NCBI RefSeq assembly: GCF_900167935.1 | Contig: NZ_FUYL01000009.1 | Location: 7,289 to 71,288, forward strand | Source: Maribacter arcticus | Lineage (GTDB): Bacteria > Bacteroidota > Bacteroidia > Flavobacteriales > Flavobacteriaceae | Length of the DNA: 64,000 bases | Reading direction: 5' to 3' | Part shown: piece after piece, positions 35,087 through 45,124 of the stretch | Layout of the letters: every line of letters starts with the position of its first letter | Position numbering within the stretch: the stretch's first letter is position 1 | Notes under the pieces: generated by a model | Database searches by the model: none | What the model saw: only the letters and a program-made list of their open reading frames with translations | What the model was told of the DNA's origin: nothing | Program-made: the position numbers and the translations under genes

Positions 35087-35138
35087 TAAGGTCTATGTTT
35101 TTCTTAAATTGAAATAGTTTCTTATTTCAAAAAAAGAG

Positions 35139-35146
35139 TATCTTTG
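35139..35146 (+). promoter_or_regulatory. -7 promoter element of rpsO
   Basis: TATCTTTG, followed by CGCC, is an exact TAnnTTTG match 55 nt before the rpsO ATG, in the short gap after accD. No TTG at -33. Confidence 0.55.
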
Positions 35147-35200
35147 CGCCCTGATTGAAAACCAATCACGTACATAAAAATCATTTAAAATAATATTGGA

Positions 35201-35470
35201 ATGTATTTAACAAAAGAAGTAAAAGCCGAAATTTTTAAGAAGCACGGCGGCAAAGCTGAGAACACAGGTTCTACAGAAGGTCAGATTGCTTTATTCACAC
35301 ACCGTATCAATCACTTGACCGGTCACTTGAAAAAAAATCATAAAGACTACAACACTGAGCGTTCACTTGTGAAACTAGTAGGTAAAAGAAGAAGTCTTCT
35401 TGATTATATGATTAAAAATGATATTGTAAAATACAGAGAGCTAATTAAAGAGCTTGGTATTAGAAAATAA
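35201..35470 (+). CDS. rpsO: 30S ribosomal protein S15
   Basis: An 89-residue S15 protein, a primary binder of 16S rRNA at the 20-22-23 helices. The full signature is present: TGSTEGQIALFTHRINHLTGHLKKNHKDY and the conserved RSLLDYMIKND near the C-terminus (two separate motifs of the family). Length is exactly normal. It has its own promoter and a strong terminator, and sits upstream of pnp, the common rpsO-pnp order. Confidence 0.98.
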   Translation: MYLTKEVKAEIFKKHGGKAENTGSTEGQIALFTHRINHLTGHLKKNHKDYNTERSLVKLVGKRRSLLDYMIKNDIVKYRELIKELGIRK

Positions 35471-35481
35471 TATTGCAAAAA

Positions 35482-35508
35482 GGGGATAGTTAACTATCCC
35501 CTTTTTTT
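35482..35508 (+). terminator. Intrinsic terminator of rpsO
   Basis: Perfect 20-nt inverted repeat GGGGATAGTT/AACTATCCCC (35482-35501) followed by seven T residues. Confidence 0.92.
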
Positions 35509-35535
35509 AAATTACTCCGGGCCTTGGGAGATTTA

Positions 35536-35665
35536 GCCATTAATTGGCAAAGGTGAACACAAAAAGCTACACACGGTTTTTCATTGGTCAACACAACAAC
35601 ACAACAACTCCGACCAGAGAAAATTAGTCGGAAAGACCATTGTTTAACAAATCTGCAATGCGCAG
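35536..35665 (+). promoter_or_regulatory. Structured 5' leader of pnp
   Basis: Between the rpsO terminator and the pnp ATG (35682) three small hairpins are visible: GCCA/TGGC (35536-35548), TCCGAC/GTCGGA (35609-35632) and CTGC/GCAG (35653-35665). In E. coli the pnp leader hairpin is the site of RNase III-PNPase autoregulation; a comparable role here is only an analogy. Confidence 0.35.
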
Positions 35666-35681
35666 GTTTTAATCAAATTTT

Positions 35682-37904
35682 ATGATTCCAAAAGTATTTA
35701 AAGAGGTCATAGACCTTGGTGACGGTAGGGAAATCTCTATCGAAACCGGTAAATTGGCAAAACAGGCTCACGGCTCTGTTGTTGTTCAGTCAGGAAAATG
35801 TATGTTATTATGTACAGTTGTTTCCAATTACAAACAAAGTGATGTGGACTTTCTTCCACTAACGGTAGATTATCGTGAAAAATTTGCGGCTGCAGGTCGT
35901 TACCCTGGTGGTTTCTTCAAAAGAGAAGCAAGGCCAAGTGATGGTGAAGTATTGACTATGCGTTTAGTGGATCGTGTTTTACGTCCGTTATTCCCAAAAG
36001 ACTACCATGCTGAAACACAAGTTATGATTCAGTTAATGTCTCATGACGAAAACGTTATGCCAGAAGCTATGGCTGGTTTAGCTGCTTCCGCTGCCATTCA
36101 ATTATCAGATTTTCCTTTTGAATGCCCAATCTCTGAAGCAAGAGTTGGTCGTGTTAATGGTGAATTTATCATCAACCCAACGAGAGCACAATTAGCAGAA
36201 TCTGACATCGATATGATGATCGGAGCATCAGCTGATTCTGTGATGATGGTTGAAGGTGAAATGGATGAGATTTCTGAAGAAGAAATGGCAGAAGCTATCA
36301 AATTTGCTCACGAAGCTATTAAAGTACAATGTGCTGCTCAAGTAAAATTAGCTGAAGCTTTCGGTAAAAAAGAAGTACGTGAGTACGCAGAAGAAAGAGA
36401 AGATCTAGATTTAGCGAAGAAGATTCATGACATGGCATATGATAAAGTATATGCTATTGCAAAAGCTGGGTCTGCTAAACATGAAAGAAGTGCTGCATTC
36501 TCTGAAATTAAAGAGGAAATAAAAGCAACTTTTTCTGAAGAAGAATTAGCAGATTATGGTGATTTGGTATCTAGGTATTACTCTAAAGCTGAAAAAGCTG
36601 CGATAAGAAACTTAACCTTAGATGAAGGTTTACGTTTAGATGGTCGTAAGACAGATGAAATTAGACCAATTTGGTGTGAAATTGATTATTTACCATCAAC
36701 ACACGGTTCAGCAATTTTCACAAGAGGTGAAACTCAAGCATTAGCTACTGTAACTTTAGGAACTTCTAGAGATGCAAACAAAATAGATATGCCATCTCAC
36801 GAAGGTGAAGAAAATTTCTACTTACATTATAACTTCCCTCCTTTTTGTACAGGTGAGGCAAGACCGTTAAGAGGAACTTCTAGAAGAGAAGTTGGTCATG
36901 GTAACTTGGCGCAACGTGGCTTAAAAGGAATGATACCTGCTGACTGTCCTTATACAGTACGTGTAGTATCTGAAGTATTAGAATCTAACGGTTCTTCTTC
37001 TATGGCTACTGTTTGCGCAGGTACAATGGCATTGATGGATGCTGGTGTTCAAATGATAAGACCTGTTTCAGGTATTGCAATGGGATTAATTTCTGATGCA
37101 GAAACTGGAAAATATGCAGTTCTTTCTGATATTTTAGGTGATGAAGATCACTTAGGTGATATGGACTTTAAAGTTACCGGTACTTCCGAAGGTATTACTG
37201 CATGTCAAATGGACATTAAAGTAAAGGGATTGTCTTATGAGATTTTAGTAAATGCACTAAAACAAGCAAGAGAAGGTCGTTTACATATCTTAGGTAAAAT
37301 AACTGACACTATTTCAACTCCAAATGCAGATGTTAAGGAGCATGCGCCAACAATGGTTACGCGTAGAATCCCTAACGAATTCATCGGTGCTTTAATCGGA
37401 CCAGGAGGAAAAGTGATTCAAGAGATGCAAAAAGAAACTGAGACTACTATCGTTATAAACGAAGATCCAGTAACTGAAGAAGGTATCGTTGAAATATTAG
37501 GTGTAGGTCAAGCTGGTATTAATGCTGTTATGGCAAAAATCGATGCTATATTGTTCAAACCTGTAGTCGGTAACGTATACGAAGTAAAAGTTATCAAAAT
37601 ATTAGATTTTGGTGCTGTTGTTGAATATATCGACGCCCCAGGAAACGAAGTTTTACTTCACGTTTCTGAATTGGCATGGGAAAGAACTGAAAACGTAACC
37701 GATGTGGTAAACATGGGAGATGTGTTTGATGTTAAGTATTTCGGTCTTGATCCAAGAACAAGAAAAGAGAAAGTTTCTCGTAAAGCTCTTTTACCAAAAC
37801 CAGAAGGTTTTGTAGAAAGACCACCACGTGATGACAAACGAAGAGATGACCGTCGTGGAAACGATCGTAATCGTGATCGTGATAGAAAACCAAGAAGAGA
37901 TTAA
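35682..37904 (+). CDS. pnp: Polyribonucleotide nucleotidyltransferase (PNPase)
   Basis: A 740-residue phosphorolytic 3'-5' exoribonuclease. Domains in order: first RNase PH domain (about 10-145), alpha-helical linker, second RNase PH domain (about 325-545), KH (about 565-620, [18 protein letters not shown]) and S1 (about 635-705). The catalytic second core contains [20 protein letters not shown]-like signature residues and the conserved Asp cluster in [13 protein letters not shown]. After S1 it ends in a short Arg/Asp-rich disordered tail (about 30 residues), which may bind RNA. It is preceded by rpsO and followed by rpoD. Confidence 0.97.
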   Translation: MIPKVFKEVIDLGDGREISIETGKLAKQAHGSVVVQSGKCMLLCTVVSNYKQSDVDFLPLTVDYREKFAAAGRYPGGFFKREARPSDGEVLTMRLVDRVLRPLFPKDYHAETQVMIQLMSHDENVMPEAMAGLAASAAIQLSDFPFECPISEARVGRVNGEFIINPTRAQLAESDIDMMIGASADSVMMVEGEMDEISEEEMAEAIKFAHEAIKVQCAAQVKLAEAFGKKEVREYAEEREDLDLAKKIHDMAYDKVYAIAKAGSAKHERSAAFSEIKEEIKATFSEEELADYGDLVSRYYSKAEKAAIRNLTLDEGLRLDGRKTDEIRPIWCEIDYLPSTHGSAIFTRGETQALATVTLGTSRDANKIDMPSHEGEENFYLHYNFPPFCTGEARPLRGTSRREVGHGNLAQRGLKGMIPADCPYTVRVVSEVLESNGSSSMATVCAGTMALMDAGVQMIRPVSGIAMGLISDAETGKYAVLSDILGDEDHLGDMDFKVTGTSEGITACQMDIKVKGLSYEILVNALKQAREGRLHILGKITDTISTPNADVKEHAPTMVTRRIPNEFIGALIGPGGKVIQEMQKETETTIVINEDPVTEEGIVEILGVGQAGINAVMAKIDAILFKPVVGNVYEVKVIKILDFGAVVEYIDAPGNEVLLHVSELAWERTENVTDVVNMGDVFDVKYFGLDPRTRKEKVSRKALLPKPEGFVERPPRDDKRRDDRRGNDRNRDRDRKPRRD

Positions 37905-37927
37905 CTCTTTTTAAGTTTAAAAAGTAA

Positions 37928-37956
37928 GCCTCAACATATATGTTGGGGCTTTTTTT
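37928..37956 (+). terminator. Intrinsic terminator of pnp
   Basis: Stem GCCTCAACAT/ATGTTGGGGC (one G-T pair) at 37928-37949 followed by seven T residues. Confidence 0.88.
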
Positions 37957-38063
37957 ATGCATTTCAACAGATAAACAAAGTTTTTTACCTTCAATTGTAA
38001 CATTCGAAAGTTTTTTACGTATAAGTATATGCAGTCTATGCAAATTGAACTTAATTTATTTTA

Positions 38064-38927
38064 ATGAGACAGCTTAAGATTACAAAACAGGTCACCAATA
38101 GGGAGACCGCATCTTTGGACAAGTACTTACAAGAAATTGGAAAAGTTGACTTGATTACCGCTGATGAAGAAGTAGAGTTGGCACAACGCATCAAGGCAGG
38201 CGACCAGATCGCTCTTGAAAAACTTACAAAAGCCAACCTCAGATTCGTGGTTTCAGTTGCAAAGCAGTACCAAAACCAAGGCCTTACTTTACCAGATTTA
38301 ATTAACGAGGGAAACCTTGGGTTAATTAAAGCTGCACAGCGTTTTGACGAAACGCGGGGATTCAAATTCATCTCCTACGCCGTATGGTGGATCCGTCAAT
38401 CTATATTACAAGCTTTGGCAGAGCAATCACGTATTGTTCGATTGCCATTAAACAAAATTGGTTCGATCAATAAGATCAACAAGACTTTTGCTTTTTTAGA
38501 GCAAGCGCATGAAAGAATGCCTTCTCCTGAGGAAATTGCAAAAGAATTGGACATGACAGTCGAAGATGTTAAACAATCTTTGAAAAACTCAGGTAGACAC
38601 GTATCTATGGATGCGCCTCTTATCGATGGTGAAGATTCTAACCTTTACGATGTACTTCGTAGTGGTGAATCTCCAAATCCAGATAGAGAACTTTTACATG
38701 AGTCTTTACGTACCGAAATTGAGCGAGCATTAGAAACATTGACTCCACGTGAAGCAGACGTAATTCGTTTGTACTTTGGTCTTGCAGGTCAACATTCTAT
38801 GACTTTGGAAGAAATTGGTGAAACTTTTGACCTAACAAGAGAAAGAGTTCGTCAAATTAAGGAGAAAGCGATTAGAAGATTAAAGCATACTTCTAGAAGT
38901 AAAATACTAAAAACGTATTTGGGGTAA
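38064..38927 (+). CDS. rpoD: Primary RNA polymerase sigma factor (sigma-70, short Bacteroidota form)
   Basis: A 287-residue housekeeping sigma factor. It lacks region 1.1, as normal in Bacteroidota. Regions: 1.2 ([22 protein letters not shown]), 2.1-2.4 ([34 protein letters not shown], and the -10-recognising [10 protein letters not shown]), 3 (about 130-200) and 4.2 helix-turn-helix ([23 protein letters not shown] as consecutive family motifs). This factor reads the unusual TTG/TAnnTTTG promoters noted in this window. It is transcribed separately from pnp. Confidence 0.97.
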   Translation: MRQLKITKQVTNRETASLDKYLQEIGKVDLITADEEVELAQRIKAGDQIALEKLTKANLRFVVSVAKQYQNQGLTLPDLINEGNLGLIKAAQRFDETRGFKFISYAVWWIRQSILQALAEQSRIVRLPLNKIGSINKINKTFAFLEQAHERMPSPEEIAKELDMTVEDVKQSLKNSGRHVSMDAPLIDGEDSNLYDVLRSGESPNPDRELLHESLRTEIERALETLTPREADVIRLYFGLAGQHSMTLEEIGETFDLTRERVRQIKEKAIRRLKHTSRSKILKTYLG

Positions 38928-39016
38928 TAATCCTTAGCGTTCAAGCTATAAAAATTACACGTTAAATATATCCTAAATTGGTTTTATGGCATATTAATTG
39001 TAATTTTAACGGTAAC

Positions 39017-39083
39017 AACAGTTTATCATGACTGTTCGTTTTTTGATTGATGAATAAACTCCGGCTGATTACCGGAGTTTTTT
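39017..39083 (+). terminator. Tandem terminators after rpoD
   Basis: A strong hairpin AAACTCCGG/CCGGAGTTT (39056-39080) with a T-run to 39083 is preceded by a weaker AACAGT/ACTGTT hairpin (39017-39036) with T residues at 39039-39044. The second is the likely main terminator. Confidence 0.75.
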
Positions 39084-39182
39084 CATTTATAATGGTCTGT
39101 TAAGTTATTCGAACGATTACAACAACCAACAAAGGCTCTCAAATTTATCTTCCTTATATTAGATTACTATCATTCAATACCA

Positions 39183-41165
39183 ATGAAACAATTCTTATTA
39201 ATAATAATGAGTGTCACATTTTTAAGTTCTTGCAAAAATCAAAAACTCACTACAAGTTTTGACAATTATCCTGCACCAATTCATGAAAACCTTTGGACTA
39301 ATTATTCTAAAGAATCAACCTTATTTAAATTATGGTCCCCTACAGCAGAAGAAGTTAAAGTCCGATTATTTAAAACTGGCAATGCTTCCAATTCTTTCGA
39401 AACTTTTTCTCTTAAATCTGCCAAAAGTGGCATTTGGCAAAAAGAGGTAACCAAAGACCTTGATGGAATTTATTACACGTATCAGGTGAAAATAAATGGG
39501 AGATGGTTAGAAGAAACATCTGGTATCTACGCCAAAGCAGTTGGGGTAAATGGCAATAGAGCTATGGTTCTTGATTTGAACACTACAAATCCTGATAAAT
39601 GGGAAAAAGATAAAGGTCCGCATATAAACCATTTGAACGAAGCCATTATTTATGAGCTTCATATTAGAGATATGACCATCCATCCTGAATCAGGCTCATC
39701 ATTACCCGGTTTATATTTAGGACTGGTCGAGGAAGGTACAAAAGGGAAAGACAATATTTCTACTGGCATAGACCATTTAAAGGAATTGGGAATAACCCAT
39801 GTACATTTATTACCCACTTTTGACCATTATTCAATTGACGAAACAAATTTAGATAGACCTCAATATAATTGGGGCTATGATCCACAAAATTATAATGTGC
39901 CTGAAGGCTCGTTTTCATCAGACCCTTTTAATGCTGCAGTTAGGATTAAGGAATTCAAGCAAATGGTGAAAGCCTTTCATGATAATAACATCGGTGTTAT
40001 ACTAGATGTGGCCTACAACCATACTGGCAAGACCAAAGAAGCTAACTTCAACCAAGAAGTGCCAGGCTATTACTATCGACATTGGCAAGATGGCTCTTAT
40101 GCCGACGCGGCAGCTTGTGGTAACGAGACAGCTTCTGAACGTGCTATGATGCAAAAATTCATGATAGAATCTGTTACGTATTGGACTAAGGAATATCATG
40201 TTGATGGTTTTCGAATCGACCTTATGGGAATTCATGACATCACAACCATGAATAAAATAGCTGACGCAGTCAAAAAAATAAATCCCGATGCATTATTATA
40301 TGGTGAAGGATGGACAGCAAAAGATTCACCACTTCCCGAAGAAAAACGTGCCCTTAAAAAACACATGAAGCAATTACCTCAAATTGCTGCTTTTAACGAT
40401 GATGTTCGTGATGGCATTAAAGGCTCTGTTTTTGAAGATGAAAGCACTGGTTTTGTCAGTAGCGCAAAAGACATGGAGGAATCTATAAAATTCGGAGTTA
40501 TTGGCGCAATTCAACATCCACAACTCGAATATAAAAAAGTTAACTATTCAAATGTGCCATGGGCATTAGAACCCTGGCAGTCTATCAATTATGTATCTTG
40601 TCATGACAACCACACCTTATTCGATAAATTAAAAATCTCAAAGCCTGAAGCAGATACAGACGAATTAATTGCTATGGATAAATTGGCAAATGCAATTGTG
40701 TTAACCTCTCAAGGAACTCCGTTTTTGCATGCAGGTGTAGAAATGCTCCGTACAAAAAATGGGGAGCACAACTCCTATAACCTCCCAGATAGCATCAACC
40801 AAATTAATTGGAATTGGAAAGTTCAACACAAAGAAGTCTTTCAATATTATAAGAATTTAATTTCACTACGCAAGGCCCACCCAGCATTTCACATGAAAAG
40901 TGCTAAAGATGTAGTAAGTCATTTAAAATTTCAGACTATTGAAGATGGAATTGTTTCCTATATGATTAAGGACAATGCCAATGAAGATAGTTGGAAGAAT
41001 ATTTTGGTTGTTTATAACGCTTACAACAAAAACATAAATTATAAAATTGATGGCACTTGGCAAGAAGCCGTTTCTGGCGACACGTTTGATTTAAAAGGCG
41101 AACGAACTTTAAAAAATAATATAGAAATTCCCGCCTTATCAATGTACATTGCATTCCAGAAATAA
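39183..41165 (+). CDS. pulA: Type I pullulanase (surface lipoprotein)
   Basis: A 660-residue debranching enzyme cleaving alpha-1,6 bonds of pullulan or glycogen/starch. The signal peptide ends FLSSC (Cys17), so it is a lipoprotein. An N-terminal CBM48-like domain (about 30-130) precedes the GH13_14 catalytic barrel. YNWGYDP (228-234) is the type I pullulanase signature; the catalytic residues are Asp346 (DGFRIDLMG), Glu375 (LLYGEGW) and Asp474 (SCHDNHTL). A starch-utilisation (sus) gene set is not nearby, so it may act on stored or imported glucans. It is monocistronic. Confidence 0.95.
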   Translation: MKQFLLIIMSVTFLSSCKNQKLTTSFDNYPAPIHENLWTNYSKESTLFKLWSPTAEEVKVRLFKTGNASNSFETFSLKSAKSGIWQKEVTKDLDGIYYTYQVKINGRWLEETSGIYAKAVGVNGNRAMVLDLNTTNPDKWEKDKGPHINHLNEAIIYELHIRDMTIHPESGSSLPGLYLGLVEEGTKGKDNISTGIDHLKELGITHVHLLPTFDHYSIDETNLDRPQYNWGYDPQNYNVPEGSFSSDPFNAAVRIKEFKQMVKAFHDNNIGVILDVAYNHTGKTKEANFNQEVPGYYYRHWQDGSYADAAACGNETASERAMMQKFMIESVTYWTKEYHVDGFRIDLMGIHDITTMNKIADAVKKINPDALLYGEGWTAKDSPLPEEKRALKKHMKQLPQIAAFNDDVRDGIKGSVFEDESTGFVSSAKDMEESIKFGVIGAIQHPQLEYKKVNYSNVPWALEPWQSINYVSCHDNHTLFDKLKISKPEADTDELIAMDKLANAIVLTSQGTPFLHAGVEMLRTKNGEHNSYNLPDSINQINWNWKVQHKEVFQYYKNLISLRKAHPAFHMKSAKDVVSHLKFQTIEDGIVSYMIKDNANEDSWKNILVVYNAYNKNINYKIDGTWQEAVSGDTFDLKGERTLKNNIEIPALSMYIAFQK

Positions 41166-41197
41166 CCGAACCACATAATCATATTAATATTTCATTG

Positions 41198-41422
41198 ATG
41201 AATTCTGAAACCCAACCCAATAATCCGTTACATGGCGTTAAACTAGTTACTATACTAGAAGAACTTACTAAAAAGTATTCATGGGAAGATTTGGCCGGTC
41301 AAATAGATATCAACTGTTTTAAAAGTAATCCGTCAATTAAGTCCAGTTTAAAATTTCTAAGAAGAACACCCTGGGCAAGAGAAAAAGTGGAACATTTATA
41401 CCTACAATCCTTTAAAAAATAA
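41198..41422 (+). CDS. VF530-family small DNA-binding protein
   Basis: A 74-residue protein matching the VF530/DUF2132 family: [39 protein letters not shown] and [18 protein letters not shown] are its conserved segments. The family fold is helical with a proposed DNA-binding role. The ATG at 41198 is preferred over the TTG just before it. Its stop codon overlaps the trmL start by one base (TAATG), indicating translational coupling with trmL. Confidence 0.88.
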   Translation: MNSETQPNNPLHGVKLVTILEELTKKYSWEDLAGQIDINCFKSNPSIKSSLKFLRRTPWAREKVEHLYLQSFKK

Positions 41423-41874
41423 TGAGTTTTAATATTGTATTAATAGAACCCGAAATACCCAATAACACAGGTAATATTGGTAGATTGGCGCTTGCCACAG
41501 GATCTACACTTCACCTAGTAAAGCCATTTGGGTTCGAACTTAGTGATAAACGTTTAAAACGAGCTGGTCTAGATTATTGGCAACACTTAAACGTAATCAT
41601 CTACGAAAATTTAGAATCGTTCTTTGAACAGCATCATGATAAAGAAATGATTTTCTTTTCTGCTACCGCAAAGCAAAACCATTGGGAGATTGATTATAAA
41701 GATGAAATGTTTTTGGTATTTGGGAAAGAATCTGTCGGACTTTCTAAATCAATCTTAGCGCAGTATCATAACAAAACAGCCAAAATACCCTTATACAGCG
41801 AGCATATTAGAAGTTTAAACTTAGCAAATGCCGTGGCTATTTCAATTTATGAAGGATTACGTCAATTAGACTGA
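41422..41874 (+). CDS. trmL: tRNA (cytidine/uridine-34-2'-O)-methyltransferase
   Basis: A 150-residue minimal SPOUT methyltransferase (YibK/TrmL) that methylates the ribose of wobble base 34 in certain tRNA-Leu. Motifs seen are EPEIPNNTGNIGRLA, LVKPFGFEL, LKRAGLDYW, FGKESVGLS and IPLYSEHIRSLNLANAVAI (separate knot motifs of the family). The length matches TrmL. It is coupled to the VF530 gene. Confidence 0.95.
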   Translation: MSFNIVLIEPEIPNNTGNIGRLALATGSTLHLVKPFGFELSDKRLKRAGLDYWQHLNVIIYENLESFFEQHHDKEMIFFSATAKQNHWEIDYKDEMFLVFGKESVGLSKSILAQYHNKTAKIPLYSEHIRSLNLANAVAISIYEGLRQLD

Positions 41875-41924
41875 TAATTGCATTATGTTACTTTGTATCT
41901 TTAAGTAACCAATTATCAGAAATC

Positions 41925-44561
41925 ATGACCAATACCACCAACCGATTCTTAATTATCACCCTCACGTGTTTACTATTCTCTTGCAACAAGAAAGAAAAAG
42001 AAAACGTAGAAGAAACGAGTATCGAATTTAACACTCCAAAAGATTTTCTACTAGAAGAAATTTATCATCCCAGTAATCATGAACAAGGCTCGTGGGTAGC
42101 ATTAGCTCAGGGTAATGGTAATACAATGTATGCTTGTGATCAATATGGTAAACTATATCAATTTCAAACTCCTGAAATTGGAGATGTTCTTAATGCGAAA
42201 GATGTAACGTCATTAGATTTAGAAATTGGGGAAGCACATGGTTTATTGTGGGCGTTCAATAGTTTATATGTTGCGGTTAATAAAAATTGGGATGACGAAA
42301 TTTCAGACGACCAAGAGAATGGTAGTGGCATCTACAGAATAACCGATACTAATAATGATGGCAAGTTAGATACCGTAAAAATGCTTCTTAAATTAGAAGG
42401 AAGCGGAGAACATGGGCCACATAGTTTCACACTATCACCAGATGCAAAGGAAATTTATTTCATTGCCGGCAACCATACTTTAATACCTGAAAGTGTAAAA
42501 CAAAATAGTCGAATACCCAACAACTGGGACGAGGATAATCTCTTTACCCCCTATTTAGATGCCAGAGGTCACGCAAATGATATTAAAGCGCCAGGCGGAT
42601 GGATAACAAAATTTAATCCTGATGGGTCGTCTTTTGAATTAATTTCTGCAGGTTTTAGAAATCCTTTTGATATGGCTTTCAATGCAGATGGTGAGCTTTT
42701 CGCATATGATGCCGACATGGAATGGGATATTGGTATGCCTTGGTATAGACCTACTAGAATTTGCCATGTTACCAGTGGTAGCGAATACGGCTGGCGAACA
42801 GGATCCGGAAAATGGCCTGCCTATTATCCAGACAATTTACCTGCCGTTCATAATTTAGAACAAGGATCCCCAACCGCAGTTTTATCCACCTCTTCACTAA
42901 ATTTTCCTGAGAGATATAAAAACGGACTATTGGCAATGGATTGGAGTTTTGGTACCGTTTATTTTATTGATTTAATTGAGAAAGAAAGTACTTATGAAGC
43001 CAAAAGGGAAGAATTCTTATCAGGAACTCCCCTACCCTTAACAGATATGATTGCGGGTAATGACGGTAACTTATATTTTGCAACCGGTGGTCGTAGACTA
43101 GATTCTCACCTCTACCGATTGCGATATACAGGCTCAGATACAACCAAAACATCCCAGGTAAATTCAAATAATACACAAGAACGAAATCTGCGTAAACAAA
43201 TAGAAGAGTACCATGTAACTGTTTCCCCGAAAGGCACAGAATTGGCATGGGAGCATTTAGCAGATAAGGATCGATTTATGCGATACGCCTCTAGAGTTGC
43301 ATTAGAACATCAACCTATTGCTTCTTGGTTAGACAATTACAAAAAAGAATCTGACAACAGAAAAATTATTGAAAGTAGTATTGCTTTAAATCATCAGGGC
43401 GACGAACAACTTCAATCGTTGATTTTGAAAAAATTAATGGCAATACCCATTACCACTTTAGATGCTGAAATGCAGATGGATTTACTTCGCACCTATTCTC
43501 TAAATTTCATTAGAATGGGAATGCCAAACAAGAGCGAAAAACAAAAAATCATAAAAACTTTAAACCCTTTATTTCCTGCAACAGAAAGTGCTGTGAGTAA
43601 AGAATTGGCTCAGATACTTTTATACCTAGAAGCTGACGGTATAGTCAATAAACTTGTAGAGAGACTCGAATATCATACAGAGCAAAAAACAGTTACAGAA
43701 GGTGTTGAAATGCTATCTAATGAAGCCACCTTGCGCAGTGAGCAATACGGTCCATTAATTAGGGATGTTATCGCTAAAATGCCGCCAAGTGAGGCTATTT
43801 ATTACGGTATGCTATTAAGCAATGCCGAAAATGGATGGAACAAAGATTTAAGAACGCGTTATTTTTCTTGGTATTTTGATGTGTTAGGTTCTAAGGGTGG
43901 CATGAGCTTTAAAGCCTATATGGAGAATGTAAGGCAACGAGCCCTATCTCATGTTCCAGAAAAAGAAAGAGATTATTTTCAAGAAATTTCCGGAGTATAC
44001 TCTCCATCTAGCGCTGTGGCAGATTTACCACAACCTTTTGGACCAGGTAAAAATTACACTGGCGAAAATATGGGCGATGTTGTTTGGGGTGGCTTAGATA
44101 ACTACCAAGGCAATATAAAAGCTGGTAAAAGAGCATTTGCCTCGGCAACCTGTGTATTGTGTCACAGAATGCGTGGTGAAGGTGGTGCTGCAGGTCCTGA
44201 TCTTACCCAAGCACATACAAAATTCAGTACTTATGATTTAATGTTCGCTATTTATAGTCCGAACGATGAAATTTCAGACCAATATGCAAATACCCTTTTT
44301 CATTTAAAGGACGACGCGAAACTGGCTGGTCGAATTAAATCTGAAGTTGGAGATTCTATTGTAATAATGCCGAATCCATTTAATGAAAGCTATACCGTTA
44401 GTATTGCAAAGAGTGCCATACTAAAAAAAGAGCTTTCACCGGTATCTCCAATGCCTCCAGCTTTGTTGAATAGATTAAATGAGCAAGAGGTCGTAGATTT
44501 ATTCGCATATATCATTGCTGGCGGAGATGAAAATCATAAGATATATACTGGGAAAGAATAG
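41925..44561 (+). CDS. Lipoprotein with beta-propeller (dehydrogenase-like) and c-type cytochrome domains
   Basis: An 878-residue exported lipoprotein (signal peptide ends LLFSC, Cys20). The N-terminal half (about 40-410) resembles the PQQ/sorbosone-dehydrogenase-type propeller of the Bacteroidota-Planctomycetes 'membrane-bound dehydrogenase' group: HGPHSFTLSPD, GFRNPFDMAFN, TSGSEYGWRTGSG. The middle (about 430-640) is helical and HEAT-like. The C-terminus is a monohaem cytochrome c with CVLCH at residues 743-747 and a downstream Met-containing segment (VIMPNPF) as possible sixth ligand. The substrate is unknown; a sugar or alcohol oxidation role is only inferred. The VOC gene begins 11 nt after the stop. 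Confidence 0.82.
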   Translation: MTNTTNRFLIITLTCLLFSCNKKEKENVEETSIEFNTPKDFLLEEIYHPSNHEQGSWVALAQGNGNTMYACDQYGKLYQFQTPEIGDVLNAKDVTSLDLEIGEAHGLLWAFNSLYVAVNKNWDDEISDDQENGSGIYRITDTNNDGKLDTVKMLLKLEGSGEHGPHSFTLSPDAKEIYFIAGNHTLIPESVKQNSRIPNNWDEDNLFTPYLDARGHANDIKAPGGWITKFNPDGSSFELISAGFRNPFDMAFNADGELFAYDADMEWDIGMPWYRPTRICHVTSGSEYGWRTGSGKWPAYYPDNLPAVHNLEQGSPTAVLSTSSLNFPERYKNGLLAMDWSFGTVYFIDLIEKESTYEAKREEFLSGTPLPLTDMIAGNDGNLYFATGGRRLDSHLYRLRYTGSDTTKTSQVNSNNTQERNLRKQIEEYHVTVSPKGTELAWEHLADKDRFMRYASRVALEHQPIASWLDNYKKESDNRKIIESSIALNHQGDEQLQSLILKKLMAIPITTLDAEMQMDLLRTYSLNFIRMGMPNKSEKQKIIKTLNPLFPATESAVSKELAQILLYLEADGIVNKLVERLEYHTEQKTVTEGVEMLSNEATLRSEQYGPLIRDVIAKMPPSEAIYYGMLLSNAENGWNKDLRTRYFSWYFDVLGSKGGMSFKAYMENVRQRALSHVPEKERDYFQEISGVYSPSSAVADLPQPFGPGKNYTGENMGDVVWGGLDNYQGNIKAGKRAFASATCVLCHRMRGEGGAAGPDLTQAHTKFSTYDLMFAIYSPNDEISDQYANTLFHLKDDAKLAGRIKSEVGDSIVIMPNPFNESYTVSIAKSAILKKELSPVSPMPPALLNRLNEQEVVDLFAYIIAGGDENHKIYTGKE

Positions 44562-44572
44562 TTTAAAATTTC

Positions 44573-45058
44573 ATGAAATACAAAATTCCTGATCAAACAA
44601 GAATAGGTCATGTACACTTAAAAGTATCTGACCTAAATCAATCCATTCATTTCTATTGTGAGATACTAGGTTTTGAAATTACAACGAAGTATGGTGAACA
44701 GGCAGCCTTTATTTCTGCTGGTGGTTATCATCATCATATTGGTTTAAATACATGGCAGAGCAAGAATGCACCGCATGCTTCGAAACATGGAGTCGGACTA
44801 TACCATACAGCAATTCTATACCCTACCAGAAAGGATTTGGGGCAAATTTTAAAAAGACTCAATGATTTTAAATATCAACTTACAGGCGCTGCAGACCATG
44901 GTGTTTCAGAAGCACTATATCTTGATGACCCAGATGGCAACGGAGTAGAACTTTATTGGGATCGGCCTAAAGGTGAATGGCCACTTAATAATGAAGGTGA
45001 GATTGACATGTTTACCAAGCCGTTAAATTTGAGCAATCTCATAGAATTAGCAGATTAA
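44573..45058 (+). CDS. VOC superfamily (glyoxalase/dioxygenase-like) protein
   Basis: A 161-residue protein with one VOC domain resembling the N-terminal half of CatE (catechol-2,3-dioxygenase). Visible are GHVHLKVSDLNQSIHFYCEILGF as the first beta-alpha module, GGYHHHIGLNTW and GLYHTAILYP, and the late EALYLDDPDGNGVELYWDRP. Metal ligands are probably a His near residue 12, a His in the middle and the Glu of VELYW. Members of this group detoxify or isomerise small carbonyls or cleave catechols; the substrate is not determinable here. It lies close to the propeller lipoprotein gene (11 nt). Confidence 0.85.
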   Translation: MKYKIPDQTRIGHVHLKVSDLNQSIHFYCEILGFEITTKYGEQAAFISAGGYHHHIGLNTWQSKNAPHASKHGVGLYHTAILYPTRKDLGQILKRLNDFKYQLTGAADHGVSEALYLDDPDGNGVELYWDRPKGEWPLNNEGEIDMFTKPLNLSNLIELAD

Positions 45059-45124
45059 ATTATTATTTTCAAACTAGAATTATTCAATATCCAATATTTA
45101 GTATACCAACCAAATTTCAACTTT

